Assembly (NCBI RefSeq): GCF_000224145.3
Contig: NC_020166.2
Location: forward strand, 1,429,966-1,493,965
Direction of reading: 5' to 3'
Source: Ciona intestinalis
Taxonomy: Eukaryota > Chordata > Ascidiacea > Phlebobranchia > Cionidae
DNA length: 64,000 nt
In this document: positions 32,201 to 43,785 of the stretch, in pieces
How the letters are laid out: each line of letters starts with the position of its first letter
How positions within the stretch are numbered: position 1 is the first letter of the stretch
Position numbers and translations under genes: made by a program
The notes under the pieces: generated by a model
Seen by the model: only the letters and a program-made list of their open reading frames with translations
What the model was told of the DNA's origin: nothing
Databases searched by the model: none

Positions 32201-35200
32201 TAACTATTAAATTACAGTGAGGACAATGATCCGAACTATGACATACAGAATACTTCTTATGAACATAACTTACAAGAAGTTGCTGTACTGCCAGACCATC
32301 GCTGTGAGGTATTATACTACATGTGTAAAGGTGGCTGTACACAGTATCCGGAATTCGTCCAATTTGTTTGTTTTGTCCGGTTTTTCGCTGCCGCATGCGG
32401 AATTGGACACGGGTTTGCATAGGAATTCGCATGCCGAATACTGTGTACAGTCACCTTAATGCTATTTAATATATTTGGCTCCAACTTGTTGTTCAGAAGC
32501 AAGGGAGACATGACCAGTATGGTATCTGAAAAAAACCGGGATCAATGCTTAATGGGCTACTGATAGTCTGATACCGTTAATGGTATATGTGTCCTTGGGT
32601 AGGGATGCACATTACAGAATTTCGAATCCGTGAGATTCGAATCTTTTTGTATTCGAATCTAATTACGGGATTCGGTATTCTGTTTAATGACGTAATTACA
32701 CGTCATCTCATATACTATATTAACAATTTTTGAAACTTATTAATTTTGAAAAAAAATATTTTTGTGTTTGTGGGACTTTCAAAAGTAAACGTTTCGTAAC
32801 GTCTTTTCATAACCTGCTATACGTTTCATGACGCAAAAACTACCCAATAGTACAATTTTTGATCATTTTACAGCTCATGTTCCAACAAGGCGGGTATGAA
32901 AGAGTCAATAAACTGACTTATGTGGGTAAAATTATTTTTTCCTATAAATATAAAAAGATTCGAAATTCTAGATTCGGAATTCTAGATTCGAAATAAAGTA
33001 TTCTAGGATATCCTAGAATACCTAATTATTCTGTAATGTGCATCCCTATCCTTGGGCAAGACATTTAATGAACATTGCTGTAACCCAGTAGTCACCAATG
33101 GATCGTAGCACCCTTGGTGTAAATGTAATAGGCAAACTCAAGGATAAATCTAAGGTTGCATGGCATGTCTTGATGTAGGACCTCACCTATATTGAATAAA
33201 ATGTACCAACTAATATACGATGTTGAGGCAAGGGGAAAACTCTGGCCTAAATCTTAGATTCCATAGCGTGCCTCAATGTAGGTTCCTACCCATATATCAA
33301 GAAATAAAAGTCACACAAGCAAAAAAACCACTAGATCACCTAAAATAAACCTCTTACCCAACAGGTAACTGGATTGTCGTGGAATGAAACCGGCACTGGA
33401 CTTATATCTGCTGGTGTAGATGGGCAAATATTCTTATGGAAAGGTGGGTTTAATAATCATGTTTGGTCAATTCTGTAGCAGTTCAGCAATGATTGTCCTG
33501 TAGATAAGTTGGAGTTTCTGACATGTTATAATTATAAATTAATTTAGCTCTGCTGAATTTATTATTTTGGGACAGTAGATGTGACAAACTAATAAAGGCC
33601 TGAATGGGACTTTGAAATGTCAATTCTAAAAAATAAATTTTGGTAAACATGCTAGAGTTAAAATTTACATACAAAGAGCTAAGAATTATGAACACAAATA
33701 AACAGTGAGCCTACTTAATGCCCTAAACTCTATGATAAGTGTTAAGTTCCTCTATTTTTTTGTGATATTTTATAAATGTATTTGTGATATCCCATATAGC
33801 ACGTACCTGTTTTCGTGGTAATCCATAAATACTTTAGTGATATTCCATAAGTCTTGAATCATTTACATTAACTTTCTTTTACATTAACTTTGAATCTTTC
33901 TTCTTAGCAAACTACCTCGGCATCTGGAAAAAAATTGGTTCGCTGAAAGGTGAAATTGCCTCGCCTGCCGAACCGCAAACGTTTCCCCAAAACAACTCCC
34001 TTACAGCAGTTGCAATCAACAACAGGTACACTGCACGTGGATTCCAGCAAATACAACTCAAGCGCTAAGGCCACAAAGTTAGGTGGCTGGGGAAACTTCA
34101 GAAAGATTAATTTGTGACTTGAACATGGGGTTACAGAACTTTGGAAATTTGTTCCTTGCCATTCACTCTACTTGTGACTTTAGCGTCTGGTTGTTTTTGC
34201 CGCTGTTTCAATATCTGAGAAGAACTCAGTCTTACATAATGTGGTGGTGCTCATAACATTCTATTATAATCCAAAAATCATAATGTTTTAATTTAAAGCA
34301 TGGCATGATTAATTAAGTTCCTTTGTATAACTCCTTGCATGGTTCTGTTTCATTTTCGTTGTACTTTTTTGATAACTTTTCATTTTCTTAAATCGGTGGC
34401 AAATCTGTTGCAACCATTAGCCTTATTTTCACATTGGTCTGTGCAACATAGAAAATTGTGCTTGTTTTTTTTGCTATCGAAATACAATTTGTAGTGAATT
34501 GAAGTTTTGCATTTATTTTGTTCTGTAGTTTAGGGTAGTTAATACGATATTTGTTTTTATTTTAGATTTATAGCAACTTTTTTTATTTGGTTTCTTGGGT
34601 GTAATATTACTGTGAATAATACCAACACCTGATTATTAATCTGTTATTAATAAACTGTGTAGGATAATGGGCCAATTCAGGAGTAAATGCACCCAAAGTT
34701 TGATTATGTCTTTTTCGTAAATAACACGAAGCAACAATTTTTTTTATAAATTACTGTAACAAACCATAACAAACCATTTACTAAACAATCTATCTGTTAC
34801 TAATCAATTTCTACAGCTCCTATAAAATCAAATATTTTTCTGTAACATAAAAAGAAAACGTAAAAGTGGCAAAATTAAGCATGTAAAAGTAACAGTTTCA
34901 TAACATGTAACAGAAGTTTTTGATAACTTGCTTCAACAAAAACTTTAGCTAGCAGTCTATATGTTGCTATGTGTACAAAATTTACGATATTTGGATAACA
35001 TGCAAAACAATTATTTCTTTACAGAATATGCAATCTATATATTACATGTAGAAATGTCATAACAGTAAACAATATATACGATAGTACATGTACAAAATTT
35101 ACAATATTGGATAATATGTAAAACAATTTATTTTTACAGAATAAATTTCCGAAGGTTCACTCAAGGACGACCTCCCCCTCCTGTGAGACCTCTAGCACCA

Positions 35201-35224
35201 AAATTTGCGGGAGCTTATTATTAA
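29284..35224 (+). CDS. SEH1L: SEH1 nucleoporin / GATOR2 WD40 protein, 11 exons
   Basis: Exons 29284-29409, 29870-30026, 30451-30488, 30559-30639, 30887-31017, 31445-31543, 31871-32011, 32218-32308, 33365-33443, 33908-34025 and 35140-35224 give 381 residues, with GT/AG borders and consistent phases. WD40 repeats include [11 protein letters not shown]...[59 protein letters not shown] and [10 protein letters not shown]. They closely match vertebrate SEH1L, a member of the NUP107-160 nuclear-pore scaffold and of the GATOR2 complex upstream of mTORC1. The C-terminal tail is proline-rich ([13 protein letters not shown]). Introns 8 and 1-7 hold repeats, including two MITEs in intron 8. Confidence 0.95.
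32329..32456 (-). mobile_element. PIF/Harbinger-type MITE, 128 bp, copy 2
   Basis: Same family as 12321-12469 but inverted. Termini aggtggctgtacacag and ctgtgtacagtcacct are flanked by TAA at 32326-32328 and 32457-32459. Read on the minus strand it shares attcggcatgcgaattc, tgcaaaccc and ccgcatgcggcagcgaaa with copy 1. It begins only 20 bases after the SEH1 exon 8 donor. Confidence 0.82.
32600..33048. mobile_element. Non-autonomous hAT element, 449 bp
   Basis: Terminal inverted repeats tagggatgcacattacagaa and ttctgtaatgtgcatcccta are perfect over at least 20 bases. The 8-bp duplication tccttggg is exact on both sides (32592-32599 and 33049-33056), the hAT hallmark. The subterminal regions hold many ttcgaat/attcgaa repeats, plausible transposase-binding motifs. 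No transposase frame is present. The perfect ends suggest fairly recent insertion, in SEH1 intron 8. Confidence 0.88.
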
Positions 35225-36320
35225 AACTATGTTTAGAACTTATATTGATATTCACTGAGCACTAAAGTTAAGTAAAATATGCGGCAACTTACTAAACTGC
35301 TTTGAGATTGACATTTTGAAAAATGAGATGGCAAACATTAAATCAAATATGCCGATGCAAGTTTGCTTATCTAGTTATCATTAATTATAAATTTTATTCC
35401 AATTCTTTGCAATGGTATTAGATAAATATTTTTACATTGTGTACATATTGATACCATGCAGTCTAACCTAACATATATATACACATGGCTGGATAAGACC
35501 ATAACATCTGGAACTATGAGTTAATTCCTAACAAATCAACTAAATTTATCACAATTAGAGAATTTGTTGCATTTACCAGAATGCTATTCTAGTAAACTAG
35601 TATATTTATCCAGCTTCTGGGACAACATACTGACTGAAATTCAGTCTTCAATAAACATAATCATACACTGCAGTTATTCTTTCTTTACTGGCATAATATT
35701 GCTTATTACTTTGCAATCGTGTATGTTAATGCATTCCTAAAAACACTAATTTTTTTACTCTATTCTCCCACCAATCTTCGTACACCTGGGCGTTTGTTTA
35801 ATAATATATGTGCTAAAATATATGCTTATTTAACTACTTCAACCTGCCTGTATTTTGCTCATTACTTGTACCGTGTATGACTTTTAACTTGTAAAAAAAA
35901 TAAAATCTTTAATTTGTGGGGTGTTTCAAGTGCAATGCTACAAGTTAATATTACACTATTATGTGATGTAATCAGTTTTGTCCAACATCTTTTGTCTGTT
36001 GTAAGCATTCTGTTTGAACGGTATACTTGCCGCGGCAATTGATGAGCAATAACACAAGAACTTTATCTATACAGTAAGGTGGGGTAAGATGATCCACGTT
36101 TTTATTCTTTTAAATAGTTCTATTTGATAGTAAGTAAGAAGTATTTACAGAAATGTAACCGTATCACGACTCTAAATCAGTGTTGTTAATTGTTAAAACA
36201 CATTTAGGAAATATTGGTTGTTATGTGTATACAGTATCTATCCATTGAATATGCCAGCAGTTTACATTCATTCACATTTCATTCATTCATTTATAGCCTA
36301 CTTCTACTCAATGTAACTTT

Positions 36321-36406
36321 CGCAGTGTGCTCATGGGGGTGTACTAGTGACAACAAAAACCATCGCAGTGTGCTCATGGGGGTGTACTAGTGACAACAAA
36401 AACCAT
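36321..36406. repeat. Perfect 43-bp tandem duplication (2 copies)
   Basis: The unit from cgcagtgtgctcatgggggt to acaaaaaccat occurs twice back to back without a mismatch, so it is a recent duplication or is kept identical. Confidence 0.9.
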
Positions 36407-37076
36407 GTGATGCTGTTGCTATAGTTACCAGCGACAAAGAAGGCTCGTTTTTACCTGGTCATCAGCATGCTGTGCTAAAGTACTATATAGTATTGGGGTA
36501 GACTGTGTTTTCAGTACAATATAGTCACCAAACAAGTACAAGTTACATGACTGCTATAAATAAATTGATATACAAAATAAACCTCATATTACGCCTAAAG
36601 CGAGGACTAAAGTTTGGTGTTTATTGGAAGTTATGTTTCCCAATTACGTTCTATATAGCCTATAGTTATTTAACACACAGTCCGTACATATACCGATTCC
36701 GATTCAACAGATGCAAATTTATAAGTAAAGTTTAATTGCAAATGTTTTGGTGGTTATTCAAACGTTTTTTTGGCAGCAGAATATGCAGCATATGTTTCAG
36801 TTTTTAGGTAAAGGTCAATTAAAAGTTTTTACCCTTAGTTTGAATGCTGCAGAACAGTGTGCCGACTGTGCTGCAGAACAGTTAACATTGTTCGATCAAA
36901 AACGAAAACTCAATATCGCGGTTGCTGAAGTTGCTGACGAGGGTTGTTGGTATAAAGTCTGGTGAATCATTGATCCGAAGCTATTTCATCGTTATCTGCT
37001 CTTTGGGTTCAGGTGTATGTTAAACAACAGAAAGTCAAGTTCGTAAGCAAGCGTGTATGAAGAGCAGCAAAACAGT

Positions 37077-37275
37077 ATATAGTAGGGTGGGGGAAGATGG
37101 GACACATTTTCATGCTATTTTCTCGTCCCATTTAGTAGTAAACAAAGAAAATTAAAATAATTATAAAACCATATCCTGACGACTCCCATAGGCCGTTGTT
37201 AATTGCTTAAAACACGATTAGGATGTTTGGATATTATGTGCTAAATGTGTCCCATCTTCACCCATCCTACTATAT
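37077..37275 (+). mobile_element. Reference copy of the abundant GGTGGGG MITE (~199 bp)
   Basis: Termini tatagtagggtgggggaaga and cttcacccatcctactata are inverted repeats of about 27 bases with few mismatches. The interior, in order, holds a ttttctcgtcccattta block, gtagtaaacaaag, ttataaaaccatatcct, gttgttaattgcttaaaaca and ggatattatgtgct. There is no coding capacity. Insertion appears to be at TA/TATA-rich sites. At least two dozen recognisable copies or fragments occur in this window, most of them in 36-60 kb. Confidence 0.8.
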
Positions 37276-37316
37276 TACTTATTTATATTTATCGTGTAAT
37301 GGGAACATCTATACTA

Positions 37317-37514
37317 TTATAGCGGGAAAGGCGAGACGAGCACCTTTGGCATATATTATCCAAATATCCTGTTTGTGTTTTTAAACAATTAACAACGGTC
37401 GATGGGAGTCGTGAGAACACGGTTTTATAATTCTTTAAATGTTCTTTGTTTTCTACCAAACGGGACAAGAAAATAGAACAAAAAGTTTCCCCATCTTTCC
37501 CCACCATACTATAT
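37317..37514 (-). mobile_element. GGTGGGG MITE copy, inverted, adjacent to the reference copy
   Basis: It runs from ttatagcgggaaaggcgaga to ccccaccatactata. The internal ccaaatatcctgtttg, aacaattaacaacggtcg, cggttttataattct and gggacaagaaaata blocks match the reference in reverse. Only about 40 bases separate it from the copy at 37077-37275. Confidence 0.75.
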
Positions 37515-37765
37515 GAAATAGAATCTATTTGTAGTATAATAAAAAAACAAGTACTATTACGTGTCATAAGAATTTCTTTTATGATGGTTCTAAGTCTATA
37601 TTATCGTTGGGTGGAAGATTGATATACCCGCAATCTCACGTCCCTCAAAAGTCTGGTTATTATATTTTGTGCCAACGTATAGGCTACTATATAGCAGGGT
37701 GGGGAAGGATCGGACGCCTATTCTAATAATAATTTATATCTATTCGTGTTATAGGAACCATAAAC

Positions 37766-40700
37766 ATGGCGAGTAATATAGCTTTGGAGTTGTGTAAAGG
37801 CTTGTATACATGGACAAGCGTGGCTGTCATAGCTGTTTCTTTGTTTTATATTTGGTGGCGACGACCGCATAACTTTCCACCTGGGCCTAGAGGGTTACCT
37901 TTAATTGGTGTCTTGCCTTTCCTTGGCCGGTTCCCTGGAGAAGTATTTAAGAAGTGGAGCCTCGAATACGGCCCAGTGATGTCCATTAGGATGGGTAGAA
38001 GTGACGTAGTGGTTGTCAACACTGGAGACAGTTTTAGAGAGGTGGGTTATTGTTGGCTTACTATGTGTATTTAGGCATGAAACTTAACAGTAGTTGCTCT
38101 AATCCATTGGTCGCTATGGGTTGTCTAAATTGTCAGAAATGCACTAAAAATGGACACACTTAGCTTGTAAAATTCAAATATCCTGACGTGATTTAAACAA
38201 TTAATAAAGGTCTATTGGAGTCGTGCATGGGAATATAGTTTTATAATTCTTTAGTGCGGTATTTGTTTACTACCGGACGAGAAAACAGAATGGAAAGGTG
38301 CTGATAGTCCATCTTACTGCACCCTACTATATTAAACATATTCCTTATAGGCTTTTGTAGAACAAGGAGCTAACACAAGTGGTCGACCCCCTGATATTAT
38401 GTTCGCTCAAGTAACTGGAGACAAGGGACTTGTGTTCAAAGATTATTCGGCAAACTTTAAAGCAACAAAAAAGTGGATTTTACGAACTTTATCACAGTAA
38501 ATAATATTAACAAGTTTTCTAAAGTTGCTGCGCCCAATCGTAATTTATTTAACTGTTTAAAACACGTTCAGGATATTTGGATATTGTGTACTATAAAGGT
38601 GTACCGTCTTTCCCCAATCTACAATATGATTTCATTCATCAACTAAACACACACTGTGCCTGAAAACTAAGAAAAACGTTACAATTCTTAAGAACGAAGT
38701 TAATCTAGGCTGCAGAACATAACTTGAGATGCTTAAATTAAACTAACGAGTATAACCTATAGTGCACTTACCATGCCGTTCCTTATTTGGCCGTTCCATG
38801 CAGATACGGTTTAGGAAGAAGGGGAATGGAAGAAAAAATACAAGAGGAGGCTGATTGTCTTGCTGGCTATCTAAGGACAAAAGTTGGGAAACCCGTCGAC
38901 TTTAAGGTGTTCAATAAGTTTATATAATAGGCTATAGGGCATGGTGGGCGTGTTTTTATTCTATTTTATCGTCTCCTTCGGTAGCAAAAAGCAGTACTTA
39001 CAGATTGTATAACCGTATCCTAACGACTGTAGGAAAAGAAATAGTAGTTGTTAAAAACACGTAATGTACTTGAAGAATGTGCTGTAACGATATCCATCTT
39101 ACCCCACAAGCAGTAATATATATGCTACTGACTAATTCTGTTTTAGTTAAGCCTGTACTGCCTTACATCAAACGTTGTGAGTCTTATAATGAGCGGACGT
39201 CGGTACGATTACGAGGACGAGGAACACCAGAAGCGGCTGGAGCTAATACATCTTATGTAAGTTTAAATACTTGCAAACCATATACGGATCTAAAATAACC
39301 TTGTGCGACATGACACCGACTCGTTATAACACGGGTGTTTTGTTTTACGCACCTCCATATTAATGAATGAATGAATGAATGTAACTTACTTTATCCTCGC
39401 GTGGCCGGAAAACGACAGTCGTTATCACACGGGTTTAACACCTCGTGCCAGCTTACGAATTACCATGTATGTTACTATACGCCCATAATGGTAGCAGCGA
39501 CGAGCGTTGAACCCGAGCCAAACAGTACTAATACTTTATTTACGAAACCTACGTTTTGTTTTAACAGATTCGGCGACCCAAACGATGCGCCAAAACTTTT
39601 GCTCATCGATCTTTTCCCAGCTTTGAAATATCTTCCCGTATTCAAAACAGCTAACGATAAACTGCGCAGCCGAATGAAAGCTGTTTTAGGTAGTATACAG
39701 ATTCAAACTACTTTATATTGCGAATTACAATATAAAGTACTATAGGGAAACGGTTTTTATAGTTCTTTGAATATTCTATTATTAATACCAAATGGGATGA
39801 GAAAATGGAACAAAATGTGTCCCATCTTTCCCCACCCAACTATATCATGTAACCCCCTGAGTGAAATGGATACCGTTAGCATGGCAGCCCATATTTCATA
39901 TTCGTGTTTTAACAACAAACAACGCTCCTTAAGACTCGTAAACATACGATTATATAGTAGGTTGGGGGAAGATGGGACACCTTTTCATTCTATTTTCTCG
40001 CCCAATTTGGTAGTAAACAAAGAAAATGCAAAGAATTATAAAAGCGTATCCTCACGACTCCCCTAGATCGTTGTTAATTGTTTAAAAGACGATCAGGATA
40101 TTTGGATATTATGTGTTAAAGATGTCCCATCTTCCCCCACCCTACTGTATAATTGTTTAAATGTTCTTAGTTTGCTACCATACACAAGACGACAAAAGAA
40201 AATAAAAACATAGACAATCTTACCCTATAACCTACTACATGTGTGTATTTATGTTGATATTACTACGACGCTAATAAAAGTTAATACAATTCAAAGGTTT
40301 TACTCGAAGCAATATAGAGGAACATAAGAAGACATTCGAGAAAGACGACATTAGAGATTTTATCGATACGTTTCTTGCTGAAATGAAATTTGGCAACGAA
40401 ACTTCAAGAGACAACTTTACAGTGCGTAAGCTTATTCTGTTCTACGCTGGTGAAGTCTTACAACGTAAAACGCCTTATATAGGGTCTAACATTTAGGCAA
40501 GAATTGACTTATCATCACAAAATTCTGCATGCGCATAGATATAGATTTTCAGAGCTTTTAGAACTATAAGTTTATTCAGATAACCAAGCAATTAAATTGA
40601 TTGCGACCTGGGTTAATATCGCAACTATACTGGAACACTGTTTTGTTTATTTATAGTACTGTGGGGTAAAATAAAAAAATATACTGAAACAAATGGGATG

Positions 40701-42183
40701 AAAAATGAGAATAAAATACATGTCCCATCTTACCCCATCCTACTACCAGAGTATATATTTATTGAGCTTCCAGCTTTCTTGGAATCTAACATAAGATATA
40801 ACAAACCTTGGTTGTGTATAACTTATTCTGATACTGATGTCCCATTTTCTCCACTCAACTATTTCTTATTTGGTAACTATAATATTTTGATACAGGAAGA
40901 CGAGTTGAATGTTTTGTTTCGTGACTTTTTCCTTGCTGGCTCAGAGACAACAAGCACCAACATATTGTGGATTCTATTACTGCTTGTTCACTATCCTGAA
41001 CATACTGCAAAAGTGATTAAAGAAATAGACACCATCATAGGTAGGTACGGGTGAGATGATGTATAGTAGGGTGGGGTAAGATGGACACAGATAGAACATA
41101 ATATCCTAAATAAATTAGAAAGTGCCGGGATACATTACAATTATAGTAGGGTGGGGTAAGATGGGATACTTTAAGCACCTAATATCCAAATATCCTAAAC
41201 GTTTCAAACAATTAACAATGGTCTATGGAAGTAGTGAGGATACGCTTTTATAATTCTTTAAATGCGTTTTTTTGTTTACTACCAAATCGGACAAAAATAG
41301 AAAAAAAATGTATGATATTTTTTACATTACTATACCTATACAGGACCAAATGCATCCGCCAGTTCCACAACGCATAGCTCACAAATGCCATTTACTTGCG
41401 CATTCATCCAGGAGTCCATGAGGTATCGCACAAGTGTGCCACTAGGCGCCCAGCACTATTGTCAGAAAACTTTTCAGTTGAACGGCTACACAATACCGAA
41501 AGGAACACTGGTAAGATAGATTTACATCGTATACGTATATGATAGTCGCAAAAAAAGTTTGTTACTAATACATACTAGTAACAACGCTGCACGTATACAA
41601 CTGCGGGGTAATGATAAACCAATATTACTACAGCGTTTTTTAAAGTTATAAGCTCACCAGACCAGTATACGAGAACATGTTAAGTAATTTATATATCAAG
41701 ATAAAGTGTCTAAAAATGGCCAATATTGTGTCGGCGTCGTACAATTTATACACCAACAAAAATACATATACATTGTAACTCATAAGCGGGCCAGAGGTGT
41801 ATGAAACAGAACACCCGTGTTATAAAGACTGTCGTTGCACCTGAAACATTTATTAAACCAAAACATTTCAGATATACCCAAATATATGGGGCGTCCACAA
41901 CGATCCTAAATCTTGGCCAAACCCATCAAAGTTTGACCCGTACAGACACATTGACGAAAAGGGGAATTACAGGAATTCAAGCAACGTAATTCCATTCTTG
42001 ATTGGACCTCGTAATTGCGTGGGAGAAGCTTTGGCTCGACAGGAGATTTTTATATTTTTGGTAAAAATTCTCCAAAAGTTTGAAGTCAAACCGGTGCCTG
42101 GTAAAACGCCTTCAATAGCTGATGGCGTCAACAGTGTGGTTTTCAGTCCCCACAGTTTCAACCTTATACTGCAAGAACGCTAA
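37766..42183 (+). CDS. CYP2-type microsomal cytochrome P450, nine exons
   Basis: Exons 37766-38041, 38351-38496, 38804-38906, 39147-39256, 39568-39689, 40297-40421, 40896-41040, 41344-41510 and 41872-42183 give 501 residues with GT/AG borders and consistent phases. An N-terminal membrane anchor (about 17-31) and basic WRRP precede the proline hinge PPGP (38-41). The I-helix AGSETT is at 308-313, ExxR is E366-R369, and the heme loop FLIGPRNCVG has its thiolate ligand at C447. The PERF region reads FDPYRHID. Nine exons and LTSNVVSLIMSGRR match the CYP2 clan. The substrate cannot be told. All key residues are intact, so this is an active-type haem mono-oxygenase of the endoplasmic reticulum. Introns hold many MITE copies. 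Confidence 0.92.
38145..38336 (-). mobile_element. GGTGGGG MITE fragment in P450 intron 1
   Basis: Contains tcaaatatcctgacg, aacaattaataaaggtc, tttgtttactacc and the right end caccctactatatt. The left terminus is eroded. Confidence 0.55.
38920..39117 (+). mobile_element. Diverged GGTGGGG MITE copy in P450 intron 3
   Basis: Left end ctatagggcatggtgggcgt, internal ttttattctattttatcgtc, aaccgtatcctaacgactg and agttgttaaaaacacg, right end atccatcttaccccaca. It belongs to the gataccgttag/taccccaca subfamily. Confidence 0.5.
39300..39545 (-). repeat. SINE-like repeat in P450 intron 4
   Basis: Includes a short (aatg)n tract, the tatcctcgcgtggccgg and gacagtcgttatcacacggg strings, and at its far end gcgttgaacccgagcc, which on the minus strand reads like a B box (gggttcaacgc). 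The same modules recur at about 57000-57240. Probably one full-length family member. Confidence 0.55.
39730..39846 (-). mobile_element. Truncated GGTGGGG MITE copy in P450 intron 5
   Basis: Keeps only the right half: ggtttttatagttctttg, accaaatgggatgagaaaat and cccatctttccccaccca. Confidence 0.6.
39951..40151 (+). mobile_element. Full-length GGTGGGG MITE copy in P450 intron 5
   Basis: Termini tatatagtaggttgggggaa and cttcccccaccctactgtat. The interior matches the reference copy closely (ttttctcgcccaatttggta, gtttaaaagacgatcagga). It is close to the family consensus and probably young. Confidence 0.75.
40650..40748 (-). mobile_element. Truncated GGTGGGG MITE copy in P450 intron 6
   Basis: Right end only: aaatgggatgaaaaatgag, then cccatcttaccccatccta. 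Confidence 0.5.
41057..41336 (-). mobile_element. Two nested or adjacent GGTGGGG MITE copies in P450 intron 7
   Basis: A left end starts at 41061 (tatagtagggtggggtaaga) and breaks off after about 70 bases. A second starts near 41142 with the same terminus and continues through caaatatcctaaacg, taacaatggtctatgg and tttactaccaaatcgg. The right end of the second is eroded. Confidence 0.6.
41765..41850. repeat. SINE-like repeat fragment in P450 intron 8
   Basis: aggtgtatgaaacagaacac and gttataaagactgtcgttgc match the modules near 3010 and 44560. It ends just before the exon 9 acceptor. Confidence 0.5.
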
Positions 42184-42715
42184 GGCTGAGCAAATCTGTA
42201 GTAATTACTAATTATCTAATCAGCATTTATGCTGCGAATTGTGTCCATGTATATATCCAACATCGTCAACAAAAAATGAATGAACTTACTTTGTCTCTTC
42301 TCTCACGTAGCATACTATACTATATGCTGTATATTTACTAAGAATGAAATAACTCTGCTGTATTCCCCTTTGCTACACTGTTACTAAATACAAAACAAAT
42401 GGTGGCGCAAGAGACCCGTCTAAAACAACATTTGCTACATTAACCAATGCATTTTGGGACAACCTGGGCTTAAACCATGAATCCCTGGTTCCCCTGCAAA
42501 TCACGATAATATTTAAGAATATTCTCCGACTAAATGTCGTATTTACCGTTTTGTAAGAAAGAGCAAATCATATGAATTCTTAAAACATAGAATGTGTACT
42601 TTACAGTAATATTGCCACAAATACAATTGTCAAATACTGTATAACACCTAAAACAAATAAATATAACTAATTTTAAGGACTCTACGTCTACGGTATGTGG
42701 AAAATTAAATGGAAG

Positions 42716-43031
42716 GCGGGAAGGTGGAACACCTAAGCTTTAAAACATAATATCCTGATCGTGTTTAAACAATCAACAACGGTTCATGGGAGTCGTGAAG
42801 ATACAGTTTTATAATTCTTTAAATGTTCTTGGTTTACTACCTTAATGTTTTAATTCCATCATCTTTTAATTCTATTTTCTCGTCCTATTTGGTGGTAAAC
42901 ATGGAACATTCAAAGAAATGTAAAACCTTATTCTCGCGACTTCTATAGATCGTTGGTAATTGTTTAAAACACGATCAGGATATTTTGATATTTTGTGATA
43001 AAGATGTCCCTTATCCCACAGTACTATATAC
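42716..43031. mobile_element. Two GGTGGGG MITE copies arranged as an inverted pair
   Basis: About 42716-42840 is a minus-orientation copy (atcctgatcgtgtttaaaca to gttcttggtttactacc). About 42848-43031 is a plus-orientation copy (cattctattttctcg-like block to taaaacacgatcaggatat and cccacagtactatata). Their right and left halves can fold on each other. Confidence 0.55.
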
Positions 43032-43611
43032 ATAGCAACGAAACGGTAGTCGTAAAAGAACTGTACTGATTAAAAACATATTTGCATTTAATTAAAAAAC
43101 AACAGAAGCGTGGTCGCAACACCTAATAACAAACAACAAGCCATTTATATTATGAAAAAGTAGTGATATACTTAACTAGTAAAACACGGTGTTTAGTTTA
43201 TTTTGATGTCGATTTTTAAAGAGTCCACGTTTTGTGGACGCACTGGTTTATAACACGGTCTATTCAATGCACGGTCAAGCAGGAAAAAAACGGGGTCCAA
43301 AACAAGTCGCGACTCCCGAACCCCCCGACTGGGTGCGCCACACTGCCTATAGTAAGGTATATGGTATTGTGCATGCAATCGTTTAATAGCGATCCTACAT
43401 AAAGGTAAACGTTGTGGTTTCTATTCGAAGAGAGGGCGTTCATTCTACTATCATTGTTCCCGACAATGTCGATTGTTGAAATAGATTTGAAAAGAAATTG
43501 TGGTTTGTTCGCTTTTATCTGACGACAAAGCTTTTCTGCAGGAACAAATTATATTGTTAAAGCTTCCCAGATCGAATTTTAGATAACAGGCATGTATGTG
43601 GTGTAAGCTGG

Positions 43612-43785
43612 ATACCGTTAGCGCATAATATTCGATATTTTCTAATCGTAAAATTTTTAACAACGCTATTAGGAGTCCCTTAGGATACGGTTATATAATT
43701 TTGCCATTTTGATTTTTTTTATCATCAAATGGGACGAGAAAAGTAAATGAAATCATGAACCATCTTACCCCAACCTATAATATGC
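43612..43785 (-). mobile_element. GGTGGGG MITE, gataccgttagcgc subfamily
   Basis: Starts within ggataccgttagcgcataat, continues through acaacgctattaggagtc and atcaaatgggacgagaaaa, and ends tcttaccccaacctataat. It represents a second subfamily, whose core gataccgttagcgc replaces ggacacctttagc. Confidence 0.55.

Larger units (their letters stand above)
35225..37765. other. Intergenic region between SEH1 and the P450 gene
   Basis: SEH1 3' sequence with AATAAA at 35650-35655 is followed by repeats: a diverged inverted-repeat element at about 36076-36250, a perfect 43-bp tandem duplication, and two good element copies in opposite orientation at 37077-37275 and 37317-37514. Short open frames here (36505-36965) show no domain. 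The P450 promoter should lie in the last few hundred bases. Confidence 0.5.
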
